A stretch of 64,000 nucleotides of DNA from Flavobacterium sp. M31R6 (lineage in GTDB: Bacteria; Bacteroidota; Bacteroidia; Flavobacteriales; Flavobacteriaceae): positions 2,542,001 through 2,606,000 of the forward strand of contig NZ_CP054141.1 of assembly GCF_013284035.1 (NCBI RefSeq), read 5' to 3'. Below are positions 17,261 through 26,237 of this stretch, piece by piece. Under the pieces are notes generated by a model that was given only the letters and a program-made list of their open reading frames with translations, was not told the DNA's origin and searched no databases. The position numbers and the translations under genes were made by a program. Each line of letters starts with the position of its first letter. Position 1 is the stretch's first letter.

Positions 17261-17851
17261 TTATTGACCAGAAACAGTTGCGGGCGGAGTAGTTTCTGTA
17301 GGAGTTGAAGCAGGAGTCTCGGTTGTTGTAGGTGGGGAAACAATGTAATTTGGAGCTCCTTGTGGACTTGCGGGTTTAGCGGTAGCTACCGGAGAATTTA
17401 ATGGTGATCCTACTGGAATATCACAACGGTGTCCTGGCTGACCGTGAGGAGGATTCATACCTTTCGCTGTAGTCAAAGATTGCCCCGAAGTTGAAACGAC
17501 TTGTGGAGTTGTTGAATTAGTGGCAACCGGAGAATTTAAAGGTGCGCCTACAGGAATGTCACAACGGTGACCTGGCTGACCATGGGAAGGATTCATTCCC
17601 TTGGCAACTTTTACAGGAGCAGCTACAGTTTGTGTTTGAGTTTGAGTTTGTATCTGATTTGCTGTGTTTTTATTTACACCATTTTGCTGATAAAGTGCAC
17701 TGGGTTGGGGAGCAGTTGCCGTTTGATTTTGTTGCTGATTGGCAACTTGATAAAATGGAACAATTACTTTAGGGGCTTTGTTTTCAGCTTCATTTTTGCA
17801 AGAAATCAATACGAATGCTATAATGAATAGGGGAGTTAACAGATTTTTCAT
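17261..17851 (-). CDS. Lipoprotein with two Cys-containing 'NPxHGQPGHRCDI' repeats
   Basis: I start it at ATG 17851 rather than 17875 because the lipoprotein signal 'MKNLLTPLFIIAFVLISC' then begins at residue 1, with the lipid Cys at 18. The 196-residue protein is low in complexity, with Gln/Thr and Pro/Thr-rich linkers. It has two copies of a segment of about 28 residues starting 'KGMNP(S/P)HGQPGHRCDIPVG'. Each copy has one Cys and conserved His residues, possibly metal-binding. I know such segments as uncharacterised repeats in Bacteroidota surface lipoproteins. Function is unknown. The repeats are visible in the DNA too, so this is a recent or conserved duplication. Confidence 0.75.
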   Translation of the reverse strand: MKNLLTPLFIIAFVLISCKNEAENKAPKVIVPFYQVANQQQNQTATAPQPSALYQQNGVNKNTANQIQTQTQTQTVAAPVKVAKGMNPSHGQPGHRCDIPVGAPLNSPVATNSTTPQVVSTSGQSLTTAKGMNPPHGQPGHRCDIPVGSPLNSPVATAKPASPQGAPNYIVSPPTTTETPASTPTETTPPATVSGQ

Positions 17852-17946
17852 GGTTTGATTTATTGGTTTTGACAAATTTAGGATTTTAAATAATGCGCTC
17901 CTTAATTGAAGTTTGCTTTTTAAAAAGAATTCAAAATGTGGTCATA

Positions 17947-17988
17947 AAAAAACTACAAAATAAAGGTCACTTTACTCTGTAGTTTTTT
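17947..17988 (-). terminator. Terminator after the U32 family gene
   Basis: AAAAAACTACA (17947-17957) pairs perfectly with TGTAGTTTTTT (17978-17988) around a 20-base loop. On the minus strand the stem runs into T-rich sequence. It lies 29 bases past the U32 stop codon. Confidence 0.65.
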
Positions 17989-18016
17989 ATTGAAAATAAA
18001 TCTAGAAAATAGTACT

Positions 18017-19876
18017 TTAATCTTCTTCGATTTCAAATTCGGCGTCTTTTTCCCAAATTTCCATTTCGCAGGGCTTGCAGTTGAATTTTAGTTTGTATTC
18101 CAATTCCCCCTGTTTCAATACCAAAGGCTCTTTCAATTTACCTTCCATAGTGTCTTTATGGTATTTTGGACATTTGGCCAACTCGTATTTGATGCAGTAT
18201 TTGGTAGTCATCACACGCGATTTTCCTGGATCCCATTGCAATTCGAATGCTTTCTCGATTTCGGTCACTCCATGTCGCTCATAAAACTTACGGGCCAATT
18301 TATTGGAAACATTATACATGAAATCCAATTTGGTTTCTGGGTAGAGATGAGATGTTTTTTCGATTTTACGTTCTTCGCGTTTGTAATTTTTCAAACGGAT
18401 TTCAGATAGTTGTTCGTAAACTGTTCTGCGCATTTCATTGATTTTTGAAATAGGTAAAAACCAATTATCCGTAAACTGAACGGTTATTTCATCGGCGGTG
18501 TAAGGCGTAAATCCTGTTTTGGCCAATTGCGCTTTGATGTTTTCCTCGATGGATTGATTATTTTTGGTTTGTTCTTTTGGATGAACCAATTGAACAGTAC
18601 TCACGTTTCCATCTTCATCTGTTGCAAGTAACTCAAAACCAGTTTCGTTTTCGTATAATAACAATGAAGTACTTATTTTTCTAACGGCACTATCTTCTCG
18701 TTCTACGATTTTGATAAAAGCGGCATCATTGTTTCGATAAATGAAAGTACCTTCTTTTACTTCTTTCAATACATTTGGATAAGCCAAACCATTTTCGACT
18801 TTATTTACGTAAATACCGTCGGCTTCGTTATTTTCATTGATGTAGCACAAACCGTCACCATTGTTCAATACATGGCCATTTTCAATTTCATAGGCATTTC
18901 CAACGGTTCGGATTAATTTACCGATGTATTGTCCTTTAGATTTTGGACTTTCCCAAGAACCAATAGTGGCGTGACGCTCGTTAACAAAATAATCGGTATA
19001 ACCGCGGTTGAAAGTACGATTCAAAGCTGAATCAAAAGTGTAGGTGCATTTTCCCGATGAAGCTTTGGTGTATTTGTCATTATCAGCCAAGAAAGCATCC
19101 AGTTTTTGTCTAAGGTAAGAGACGTTGTTTTTTACATAAACGATATCTTTTAAACGTCCTTCAATTTTGAAGGAACAAACTCCAGCTTCCACTAAATTTG
19201 GAATTTCGTTTGAAACATCAAAATCTTTGATTGAAAGTAAGTGAGTGTTTTTAATTAGCGTTTCTCCATGACCATCAATTAAGTTGTATGGTAAACGACA
19301 GTTTTGGGCACAAGAACCACGATTGGCGCTACGTTCTCCGTTAGCAACACTCATATAACAGTTACCGCTGAAAGAAACACATAAAGCTCCGGTAACAAAG
19401 AATTCTAACTCCACATCAGTTGCGTTGCTGATTTCTTTGATTTGGTGTAAATTCAATTCACGAGCCAAAACCACACGTTTGATTCCGGCATCGGCCAAAA
19501 ATTTCATCTTGTCGGCATCTCTGTTGTTGGCTTGCGTACTGGCATGTAAAATGATAGGAGGTAAGTCCATTTCCATAATAGCCATATCCTGAATGATAAG
19601 AGCATCAACTCCAATATCATACAATTTCCAAATCATCTGACGGCAAGTTTCCAATTCGTTATCGTACAGGATAGTATTCATAACCACAAAAACAGGAACA
19701 TTGTATAAATGGGCATATTGCACCAAGGCTGCAACATCTTCAATAGAGTTGGTGGCATTGGAACGGGCACCAAATTGGGGAGCTCCAACATAAACGGCAT
19801 CGGCACCACTGTTAATGGCTGCTATACCATGAATTAAATCTTTTGCGGGGGCTAAAATTTCTATTTTCTTCTTCAT
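18017..19876 (-). CDS. U32-family protein, RlhA-like (23S rRNA hydroxylation)
   Basis: A 619-residue protein. The N-terminal TIM-barrel-like half begins 'IEILAPAKDLIHGIAAINSGADAVYVGAPQFGAR'-type sequence (residues 5-38). It carries the U32 signature 'LEFFVTGALCVSFSGNCYMS' (near 168) and 'SCAQNCRLPYNL', giving the cluster-ligand type Cys set, with further Cys near the C-terminus ('KYCIKYELAKCP', 'FNCKPCEMEIWE'). The length and extra C-terminal domain fit RlhA/YdcP, which hydroxylates C2501 of 23S rRNA, better than the shorter UbiU/UbiV or TrhP. The U32 'collagenase' label is historic. Divergent gap upstream. Confidence 0.88.
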   Translation of the reverse strand: MKKKIEILAPAKDLIHGIAAINSGADAVYVGAPQFGARSNATNSIEDVAALVQYAHLYNVPVFVVMNTILYDNELETCRQMIWKLYDIGVDALIIQDMAIMEMDLPPIILHASTQANNRDADKMKFLADAGIKRVVLARELNLHQIKEISNATDVELEFFVTGALCVSFSGNCYMSVANGERSANRGSCAQNCRLPYNLIDGHGETLIKNTHLLSIKDFDVSNEIPNLVEAGVCSFKIEGRLKDIVYVKNNVSYLRQKLDAFLADNDKYTKASSGKCTYTFDSALNRTFNRGYTDYFVNERHATIGSWESPKSKGQYIGKLIRTVGNAYEIENGHVLNNGDGLCYINENNEADGIYVNKVENGLAYPNVLKEVKEGTFIYRNNDAAFIKIVEREDSAVRKISTSLLLYENETGFELLATDEDGNVSTVQLVHPKEQTKNNQSIEENIKAQLAKTGFTPYTADEITVQFTDNWFLPISKINEMRRTVYEQLSEIRLKNYKREERKIEKTSHLYPETKLDFMYNVSNKLARKFYERHGVTEIEKAFELQWDPGKSRVMTTKYCIKYELAKCPKYHKDTMEGKLKEPLVLKQGELEYKLKFNCKPCEMEIWEKDAEFEIEED

Positions 19877-20330
19877 CAGTTGATGATCATTTTATAATTT
19901 CTAAAAAGCTATTTGCTTGTGTGTTCACAAAAAGCGTGCAAAGTTCTTATAAATATTTCAAGATTTCTAACCCAAAATGATTTTTTTTGAATGGTAAGCG
20001 AAAAAGTAAGACTAATGCTAAAGAAAAGAATGGAGTTTAGAAGAATTGATTTCTAATTTTTTATATATCCCAATGCATTGGTAATTAGCATTTTTGTGTT
20101 ATAGGGGAAATTTAAATTGGTTCAGGCATATGAGTATTCTTTTTCTTTTAGAATTGAAAAAATAATTCCGTGAGTTAATTTTAGAATCACATTTCTTGAG
20201 AAAAATGCAATAAATTCCATGAAAAGTCTGTTATCTAAATAGAGTCCGATTGTATTTGTTAAATGGTTTTGAAAATATTCAAATTAATTAAAAGTATAGC
20301 AATTGGAACGCTAATAAATAATTCATTTAT
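19877..20330. other. 454-base divergent gap, no gene seen
   Basis: The gap separates the leftward U32 gene and the rightward 20331 gene and must hold both promoters. No exact TAnnTTTG box with a spaced TTTG stands out. No repeats, RNA genes or long frames were noticed. Confidence 0.4.
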
Positions 20331-20927
20331 ATGAAAAGGATATTGTTTTTTGTTATTATGATTGGCATATCCTTGAGCGGATATGCCCAGGAAGAATTTA
20401 ATGCTAAATACAAACCAATTCCACCCAAAGAAACCAAAAAGAAAAAAGAGATTCCTCCTAAAGAAATCTCACCAAAAGTTACGCCGCCTGATATTGTGAA
20501 AAAACCTGATTCTTCGTTAGTTGATCCAAAAAAGCTTTTTAATGACATCAATTACTATAAAAAAGAGGCTAATACAGAAGGTGTTTATTATAGAAAAAAT
20601 CAATATTTAGGTAGTATAAAAACTAAATCTTTAACATCTAAAATACGTTATCGTGATGCTGCGTTTTTGGATGGGGACTACATAAGAGTATTTTTAAATA
20701 ATAAAGTAATTGTCCCGGAGGTTGTTTTGGAGGGCGATTATAAAGAATTTGAAATAAAGCTTGAGAAAGGTGTTAACAGAATAGACATTGAAGCTTTGAA
20801 TGAAGGCTTTGCTCCTCCCAATACTGCACAATTTGAAGTTTATGACGATAAAGGAGTTAGCGTAATGTCTGACCAATGGAATGTTGGAAAGGGTTATAAA
20901 GCAAGCATAATAATTGTAAGAGAATAG
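20331..20927 (+). CDS. Secreted protein with Pro/Lys-rich linker, function unknown
   Basis: A 198-residue protein with a signal peptide (cut near 'LSGYAQ'). A Pro/Lys/Glu-rich stretch follows from about residue 25 to 65 ('PIPPKETKKKKEIPPKEISP'), then a compact beta-rich domain with 'KIRYRDAAFLDGDYIRVFLN', 'LEGDYKEFEIKLEKGVNRID' and 'IEALNEGFAPPNTAQFEVYD'. The last part looks like a small beta-sandwich of the type found in secreted Bacteroidota proteins. I do not recognise a named family. The linker suggests the domain is held away from the membrane or is processed. Convergent with the next gene through a shared hairpin. Confidence 0.7.
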   Translation: MKRILFFVIMIGISLSGYAQEEFNAKYKPIPPKETKKKKEIPPKEISPKVTPPDIVKKPDSSLVDPKKLFNDINYYKKEANTEGVYYRKNQYLGSIKTKSLTSKIRYRDAAFLDGDYIRVFLNNKVIVPEVVLEGDYKEFEIKLEKGVNRIDIEALNEGFAPPNTAQFEVYDDKGVSVMSDQWNVGKGYKASIIIVRE

Positions 20928-20983
20928 AAGTTGTTTTTTTGGTCTTAATTAATTTTTTGCAGATTGAGACATTTTTAGAAAGA

Positions 20984-21020
20984 AAAACTACTGAGTGAAA
21001 ACTTATTTCTCAGTAGTTTT
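20984..21020. terminator. Bidirectional terminator between convergent genes
   Basis: AAAACTACTGAG (20984-20995) pairs perfectly with CTCAGTAGTTTT (21009-21020). T-rich sequence follows on both strands. Confidence 0.75.
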
Positions 21021-21131
21021 GATTATCGATGTGATGTTTTGTCGTAGAATGTAACAGGGTATGTACACATCGAAAGCTAGGGAAGAATTATAGATAGTGG
21101 CAAAGCCAAAGTTATTCTTGCAAACAGATTT

Positions 21132-21713
21132 TTATTTTCGCTCCTCCAGAATGGTTTTATATGCTTGGGTTTTCATTTCGATGAAGTTGTCTAAATAACC
21201 AATTTGGTAAACAACAAAATCAGAGGCGTATTTTTTCTTGTCAAGGGTAGCAAATAGATTCAATCGTATTTGTTCTGTTTGTTTATCAAATGCAGATTGG
21301 TCCAATTGCATTAAGGACTCGTAATCAAAATTTTCTTCATTTTTGGAAAAAGTAGTTACAAATTCATTTTCTGTAGCACCTTTTCCGCTAAAAGCCATTG
21401 TTTTTCCAGGGGCTTTAGCATCAACAGTAATCTTTAGATCATATCCATTATTTAGATAGATCCCATTAGGGAAAACATTCGAACAATTGCTTACATAATA
21501 TTTATCAGCTTTTACGTTTATCGTATCTTTGAAAACACCGTCGCTATCCGCTTTGATGACTTTTTTGAAATTTGGATTTTTGTACGAGATAATAACCAAA
21601 GAATCGACTTCAAGGTTGGCGATTTTCACTTTTAGAGAGGCGTAGTTCTTGGATTGGCTATTGGCATTAAAAGCAAAAAGTAGTGCAATGACGATTGGGA
21701 ATAGTTTTTTCAT
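21132..21713 (-). CDS. Secreted protein resembling a TlpA-type N-terminal (DUF4369-like) domain
   Basis: I start it at ATG 21713, where 'MKKLFPIVIALLFAFNANSQ' is a clean signal peptide; the ATG at 21743 adds ten residues before it. The mature part has 'LKVKIANLEVDSLVIISYKN', 'DGVFKDTINVKADKYYV' and 'LNNGYDLKITVDAKAPGKTM', the beta-rich layout seen before the thioredoxin domain in Bacteroidota TlpA-like reductases. There is no CxxC thioredoxin domain here: the protein ends after an alpha-helical segment at 193 residues. It may be a stand-alone domain or a shortened TlpA relative. Family placement is tentative. Confidence 0.6.
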   Translation of the reverse strand: MKKLFPIVIALLFAFNANSQSKNYASLKVKIANLEVDSLVIISYKNPNFKKVIKADSDGVFKDTINVKADKYYVSNCSNVFPNGIYLNNGYDLKITVDAKAPGKTMAFSGKGATENEFVTTFSKNEENFDYESLMQLDQSAFDKQTEQIRLNLFATLDKKKYASDFVVYQIGYLDNFIEMKTQAYKTILEERK

Positions 21714-21922
21714 TAAAATATTTGTTTTGTTAATATATCGCAAAAATATTTTAATTTCACGTCTGTAATGTTAACCGAACAATAAGTTAATGTTTACAAT
21801 TGATTTCTGAATCTGCGGAGTATAGTTGAATGATTGCCTGTAAGAGATTTTAGAATTTAAAACAAGATATAATTTAAAAATTTGGTTTCAGAATTTCGTA
21901 CTTTTAATGGAAAATACATCTT

Positions 21923-22771
21923 ATGAATAGTCCTATTCTGATTGATCGTAATGAAATTCTAAAACGCTACAAAACCATTGACAAATATACCCACAAAGGG
22001 ATGCAGGGGCATACTTTGATCATTGGCGGGAGCTATGGAAAGATAGGTGCTGTGTGTTTGGGATCGAAAGCGGCGCTGAAAACGGGTTGCGGATTGGTTA
22101 CCGCTTTTGTACCGCAATGCGGGTATGATATTGTACAAATTTCCGTTCCCGAAGTGATGGTGGTGACGGATGACCATGAAAAGTATATTTCGGAGATTGC
22201 CCTGAATTTGGATGTCAATGCAATAGGGATAGGTCCCGGAATGGGACAGAAAATGGCAACTCAAAAAGCACTTCACGATTTTCTGTCGAATACAAGTCTT
22301 CCGCTCGTTATCGATGCCGATGCCCTGAATATTTTGTCACATAACCCGTCTTGGGTAGCTTTGGTTTCGCCTAGAACTATTTTGACTCCGCATCCAAAAG
22401 AATTAGAACGATTGATAGGGAAATGGTATACCAAAGAGGAAATGTTTGGCAAGGCTGTCGTTTTTTCGCTAGTAAATCAAGTTGTGATTGTGATGAAAGG
22501 CGCGCCAACTTACATTGTTGACGGCGAAATGATTTATGTAAATACAACTGGGAACGCTGCTCTGGCCACAGCCGGAAGCGGCGATGTCCTGACAGGGATG
22601 ATTACGAGTCTTTTGGCGCAATCTTATAAACCTATCGATGCAGCTATTCTAGGCGTATACCTTCATGGTTTAACCGCCGATATTGCTTTGCCAGAAACGG
22701 GTTATCAGTCTTTTATTGCTTCAGATATTATTGCAAATATTGGGAGAGCCTATTTGAGTTTGGAAAATTAA
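21923..22771 (+). CDS. nnrD: ADP-dependent NAD(P)H-hydrate dehydratase
   Basis: A 282-residue ribokinase-like enzyme that repairs hydrated NAD(P)H using ADP or ATP. The family marks are '[20 protein letters not shown]', 'AIGIGPGMG', '[13 protein letters not shown]', '[13 protein letters not shown]' and '[22 protein letters not shown]'. The last carries the catalytic Asp of the Gly-Ser-Gly-Asp motif. It is the stand-alone C-terminal half of the YjeF/Nnr pair; the epimerase half is not fused and not nearby. The gene is single and ends in a shared terminator. Confidence 0.94.
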   Translation: MNSPILIDRNEILKRYKTIDKYTHKGMQGHTLIIGGSYGKIGAVCLGSKAALKTGCGLVTAFVPQCGYDIVQISVPEVMVVTDDHEKYISEIALNLDVNAIGIGPGMGQKMATQKALHDFLSNTSLPLVIDADALNILSHNPSWVALVSPRTILTPHPKELERLIGKWYTKEEMFGKAVVFSLVNQVVIVMKGAPTYIVDGEMIYVNTTGNAALATAGSGDVLTGMITSLLAQSYKPIDAAILGVYLHGLTADIALPETGYQSFIASDIIANIGRAYLSLEN

Positions 22772-22795
22772 ACGTTAATAAATTATTTGCGTACA

Positions 22796-22830
22796 AAAAA
22801 GAGACAAGAATTAATGACTTGTCTCTTTTT
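22796..22830. terminator. Bidirectional terminator between nnrD and the convergent gene
   Basis: AAAAAGAGACAAG and CTTGTCTCTTTTT (22818-22830) form a 13-bp stem with a 9-base loop and T-runs on both strands. Confidence 0.85.
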
Positions 22831-22851
22831 GGTTTCTTTTAAAAGTTCTGT

Positions 22852-23331
22852 TTAATAGGTGTATGTCATAACTTCTATTTTTGAATCGGTTTGTTTGGTA
22901 ATCACTACAAAAGGAAAACCCTGTTTTGCGGCCTGTTTTTTTATATTTGTCGAAGCTTCTGCAATCCAATCTGATTTTGTGAATCCTTTTGGTTTGTGAA
23001 TTATGGTTTTTAAAATCGCTCCTTGCTGTAAACCAGTTGTTTGATCTTTTGTTAAAAATTGTACTTTTTTATATCCTGCCTTTCCAGAAACATCTATTTT
23101 GTTGTTATGAATAATTAAACTGTTTGTTTTTTTATCAATTACTTTTTCAATGGCAAAAAGACTTATTTCATTTAGGGTACTGTTTCCAGGAACTGAATAA
23201 TAAACCGTGTTGTTTTTGGTGGTTACATAATTTACTTCAAGTTTTTCTCCATTTTGTTTTACAATAATATGAGCGTCAGCAAATAGAAATGAGGTAAATA
23301 AAGTGAGTGCAATCGTGAATATCGTTTTCAT
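22852..23331 (-). CDS. Secreted hypothetical protein
   Basis: A 159-residue protein with signal peptide 'MKTIFTIALTLFTSFLFADA'. The mature part starts with short beta strands ('IIVKQNGEKLEVNYVTTKNN', 'VYYSVPGNSTLNEISLFAIE'). It ends with a heavy-metal-binding-like or YbjQ-like layout ('SDWIAEASTNIKKQAAKQGF', 'FVVITKQTDSKIEVMTYTY'). I cannot assign it to a known family with confidence. It lies 67 bases downstream of another small membrane or secreted gene on the same strand and may share its transcript. Confidence 0.65.
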   Translation of the reverse strand: MKTIFTIALTLFTSFLFADAHIIVKQNGEKLEVNYVTTKNNTVYYSVPGNSTLNEISLFAIEKVIDKKTNSLIIHNNKIDVSGKAGYKKVQFLTKDQTTGLQQGAILKTIIHKPKGFTKSDWIAEASTNIKKQAAKQGFPFVVITKQTDSKIEVMTYTY

Positions 23332-23398
23332 ATATGTTTGAATTTTAATTTAATTGTGTAAAAATTTTTCCGAAGCTAATTAGTTTCGGAAGTTGATC

Positions 23399-23716
23399 TT
23401 AGGCAAATAAATGAAATTCGGGAGGTGGATTTGATAAATCCAAGATTACCGATTGTGGTAGGGCAGTCCCCTTACTAAAGTAAAAGTCTGTTGAAACTAT
23501 AGTTTGAAAAGGAATGTTAAAAGGAGTTGGAAAGTCTAAAATTATTTCAATTTTTTTCTCCTCCACTTCCGATTTGTTTTCTGGCATTGCTTCCTTTTTA
23601 TCGGTAATTTTTTTTTCGGTGGATGTTTTTATAATATTTGAAACAGACGGCGTAACCCAAGAAAGGGTTAGTAGTAAGCAAAGGGTGTAAAGTGCTATTC
23701 TACGAGCTGTTTTCAT
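23399..23716 (-). CDS. Small secreted or membrane-anchored hypothetical protein
   Basis: I start it at ATG 23716 ('MKTARRIALYTLCLLLTLSW'), a good signal or anchor. The in-frame ATG at 23752 would put 12 residues before it. The 105-residue product has a Lys/Glu-rich central part ('KTSTEKKITDKKEAMPENKS') and a C-terminus 'VILDLSNPPPEFHLFA'. Small proteins of this shape with a histidine and proline tail occur in Bacteroidota, but I recognise no family. Upstream sequence contains TTTG and TATATTTA spaced by 20 bases, very close to the ATG. Confidence 0.55.
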   Translation of the reverse strand: MKTARRIALYTLCLLLTLSWVTPSVSNIIKTSTEKKITDKKEAMPENKSEVEEKKIEIILDFPTPFNIPFQTIVSTDFYFSKGTALPQSVILDLSNPPPEFHLFA

Positions 23717-24089
23717 ATTTGTAAATATATATTTAAACGTCAATAAAGTCAAAGGATTTTAACAGAGTTTTGTCTATTATTTCATTGAATAATTAATTGC
23801 TTTAAAAAAAGCATTATTTAGGGATATTGCCTTTTCAGGAGCAGAGGTGATGTCTTAAAATATAGCTATAATTTCAATGATGCCCTATTAAAATTGACAT
23901 TGATATCTATTAGTGAATTGGTAAAACTTAAATCTTTTTCAATTAATAGTTTTTTGTCAGCGATTTTTGTTTTTTTTCTTCAAATAAGTAACCAACTGGT
24001 ATTTAATTTGGGAAGAAGTTTGTTGGAAATTACAAAAAAAAGCCAAGCTTGTTTATTGATATTTTATATTTGCCCTGTCAATTTATTCG
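23717..24089. other. Divergent gap with a -7-like box before the 24090 lipoprotein gene
   Basis: Gap of 373 bases. TATATTTG at 24065-24072 matches TAnnTTTG exactly and lies 18-24 bases before the two possible ATGs of the rightward gene; no good TTTG at normal spacing was found. The remainder shows no gene or repeat. Confidence 0.4.
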
Positions 24090-24548
24090 ATGGAAATGGG
24101 AACAAATAAACATATAGTGAAAAAAATGTTTTTTGTGGTGGCTGTGATTTTTTTGCTGCATAGCTGCAACAAGAGAGAAAACAGTTCTATTAAAAAATTT
24201 TACAAAGCTTCAAAAGGAGATTCAACAGCTTATTTATCATTAGTTTTTACAAAAAATACTTTTTATGGTGAATATGAAATCCAATATGGACTTTTAGGAA
24301 AAGATTCTGGAGCCGTTCGTGGAAATCGTATTGGAGACACATTGAGAGGTGACTTTTGTTACAGATCTTATGGTGGAGACATAAAAAGAGTCCCTTTTGT
24401 TTTACTGGAAAAGAATCAAAAATTAAAACAGGGAACAGGAATAATTTCGACCTATATGACAATACCCTTCTATGTGAAAGGGACATTGGAATTCAAAGAA
24501 TCTAATTTTTTATTTAAACCAATAGAAAAAAGTCAGTCAAGTAAATAA
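24090..24548 (+). CDS. Lipoprotein, function unknown
   Basis: The 152-residue protein has a lipoprotein signal with 'FLLHSC' (Cys26 from the first ATG). The ATG at 24096 is equally possible and gives a more usual length. The mature part has beta-hairpin-like strands with many Gly and aromatic residues ('FYGEYEIQYGLLGKDSGAVR', 'GDTLRGDFCYRSYGGDIKRV'). 'GDTLRGDFxYxS' motifs occur in small Bacteroidota lipoproteins of unknown role. No partner gene is evident; the next gene begins 108 bases later. Confidence 0.7.
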   Translation: MEMGTNKHIVKKMFFVVAVIFLLHSCNKRENSSIKKFYKASKGDSTAYLSLVFTKNTFYGEYEIQYGLLGKDSGAVRGNRIGDTLRGDFCYRSYGGDIKRVPFVLLEKNQKLKQGTGIISTYMTIPFYVKGTLEFKESNFLFKPIEKSQSSK

Positions 24549-24656
24549 TTTTTTGTGGATTGCTTTTTGTTTACAAGACAAAATAAGCAACCTTATTCCA
24601 GAAAGTGTGAATCGAAGAGCAGTAATTTGTAAATTTGTAGTTCGTAAAATCATACT

Positions 24657-25451
24657 ATGAGAAAACCACTTGAATTAAGAACCGTAAATGTTACGCGCTA
24701 TATTTCGCCTCTGCGGGAAGGTGGTTCGTTGCCTGCTCTTGCCGAAGCGGATGATGATTTTAAATATGTTTTGAAATTTAGGGGTGCGGGACACGGCGTA
24801 AAAGCTTTGATTGCCGAACTCATAGGCGGTGAAATCGCAAGAGTTCTAAATCTTAAAATGCCCGAATTGGTATTTGCCAATCTCGACGAAGCCTTTGGCC
24901 GTACCGAAGGGGATGAGGAAATTCAGGATTTATTGCAAGGCAGCCAAGGGCTCAATTTGGCACTACATTTTTTGTCGGGAGCCATTACTTTTGATCCCGT
25001 TGTGACAAAACTGCCTGCGGACTTGGCTTCGCAAATAGTTTGGTTGGATGCTTTTATTACCAATGTTGATCGTACTTTCCGAAATACCAATATGCTTATT
25101 TGGCACAAAGAATTATGGCTCATTGATCACGGAGCGTCACTTTATTTTCATCATTCTTGGAATACTTGGGAAACGCATGCCAAAAGTCCTTTTGCCTTAA
25201 TAAAAGACCATGTTTTATTGCCTCAAGCAACCGAATTGGCAGCAACTGATGTTGCTTTTAGAAAGTTGCTTACCAAAGAAATACTGCAGGATATTGTCGA
25301 TTACATTCCGGAAGATTGGCTCCATTGGGAAGATACCGAACAAACTCCTGACGAAATTAGAGCCGTTTACTTTCAGTTTTTATGGACGAGATTGAATCAT
25401 TCAGAAATTTTTATAAATGAAGCCCAAAATGCAAGAGAAAAACTTATATGA
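24657..25451 (+). CDS. HipA-like kinase (HipA_2 type)
   Basis: A 264-residue kinase-fold protein. 'YVLKFRGAGHGVKALIAELI' carries the nucleotide-binding Lys near residue 40 and a following Gly-rich loop. 'WLDAFITNVDRTFRNTNMLI' carries the catalytic Asp138 and Asn143/Asn145. 'LWLIDHGASLYF' carries the DHG metal motif (Asp157). This is the minimal HipA-like layout without the N-terminal subdomain 1 of classical HipA, as in the HipA_2 group usually encoded next to DUF3037. No HipB-type helix-turn-helix gene lies upstream. Targets are unknown. Its 3' end overlaps the DUF3037 gene, so the two are surely co-expressed. Confidence 0.85.
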   Translation: MRKPLELRTVNVTRYISPLREGGSLPALAEADDDFKYVLKFRGAGHGVKALIAELIGGEIARVLNLKMPELVFANLDEAFGRTEGDEEIQDLLQGSQGLNLALHFLSGAITFDPVVTKLPADLASQIVWLDAFITNVDRTFRNTNMLIWHKELWLIDHGASLYFHHSWNTWETHAKSPFALIKDHVLLPQATELAATDVAFRKLLTKEILQDIVDYIPEDWLHWEDTEQTPDEIRAVYFQFLWTRLNHSEIFINEAQNAREKLI

Positions 25452-25812
25452 ATATGCCGTTATTCGCGTTGTGCCAAGGGTAGAACGCGAAGAATTCCTG
25501 AATGTAGGCATTATTCTGTTTTGCAAAAGCGCCAAATTCATAAAAATGCTCTATTCTGTTAATGAGGCTAAATTGCTGATGTTTTCGGAAGATTTTGATT
25601 TGGAACAACTCGAATTAAACTTAGCCTCTTTTCAAAAGATCGCAGATGGAGGAAAAGGCGGAGGACCAATTGGCGAGTTCGATATTCCGTCTCGTTTTCG
25701 TTGGCTGACCGCTATCCGAAGTTCGGCGATTCAAACTTCCAGACCGCATTCGGGTTTTTGTACGGATTTGGATAAAACCATTCAACGCTTATTTGAAGAA
25801 TTGGTTTTGTAA
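25417..25812 (+). CDS. DUF3037 protein, partner of the HipA-like kinase
   Basis: The 131-residue protein has 'YEYAVIRVVPRVEREEFLNVGIILFC' at the start (residues 11-36), the signature of DUF3037, then 'FDIPSRFRWLTAIRSSAIQTSRPHSGFCTD' spread over the second half. Start at 25417 or 25429 (MQEKNLYEY); either way it overlaps the HipA-like gene by 23-35 bases. The overlap implies translational coupling and a stoichiometric partner. The family has no proven activity. Pairing with HipA_2 kinases is a recurring neighbourhood, as I recall, so a regulator or antitoxin-like role is a guess. Confidence 0.85.
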   Translation: MKPKMQEKNLYEYAVIRVVPRVEREEFLNVGIILFCKSAKFIKMLYSVNEAKLLMFSEDFDLEQLELNLASFQKIADGGKGGGPIGEFDIPSRFRWLTAIRSSAIQTSRPHSGFCTDLDKTIQRLFEELVL

Positions 25813-25916
25813 CTCCAATTATTTTTATAATTTGAGCGTAAACCCAAAATAGAAAATAGTAATTGTTTTAGGCTCTTTTTACAAGTAATGAAGAAGGTTT
25901 TATTAAAGTTTTTTCT

Positions 25917-26201
25917 TTATATAAAAAGAGCAAAGTCTTCATCATATTTGGTCGGGATTACTTCGGTAATCTCATAGTCAGCGATTTCATTTTGATAAAA
26001 AGGATCTTGCTTAATAATTTCCTGAAGGGTATCTCTGTCCACATTACGAACTAATATGATACCTCCTGTTCTTGGATTTTTTCTTCCTGAAAAAATGAAT
26101 TTCTTTTCCGAATAATATTTGTCTAAAAATTGAATATGTGCTTCGATAAATTTATCTACTTCACTGATGTCTTTTTTATAGGATAATGAAATAATAAACA
26201 T
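25917..26201 (-). CDS. YciI-like protein
   Basis: A 94-residue ferredoxin-like fold protein: 'MFIISLSYKKDISEVDKFIE' then 'HIQFLDKYYSEKKFIFSGRK' and 'GIILVRNVDRDTLQEIIKQD-PF' with 'YEITEVIP'. The spacing of His (residue 22), Asp (26) and Ser/Gly-rich turn matches YciI-type proteins, whose role is mostly unassigned. It is the last gene of a run of four small leftward genes with short gaps (36, 51 and 26 bases). Confidence 0.85.
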   Translation of the reverse strand: MFIISLSYKKDISEVDKFIEAHIQFLDKYYSEKKFIFSGRKNPRTGGIILVRNVDRDTLQEIIKQDPFYQNEIADYEITEVIPTKYDEDFALFI

Positions 26202-26237
26202 ATGGAGTGTTTTCTAGTTATGCTTTATTACTGTCCG

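Noticed and set aside
23894..24109. Rightward frame of 71 codons
   Set aside because: It overlaps the -7 box and start of the lipoprotein gene and has no signature.
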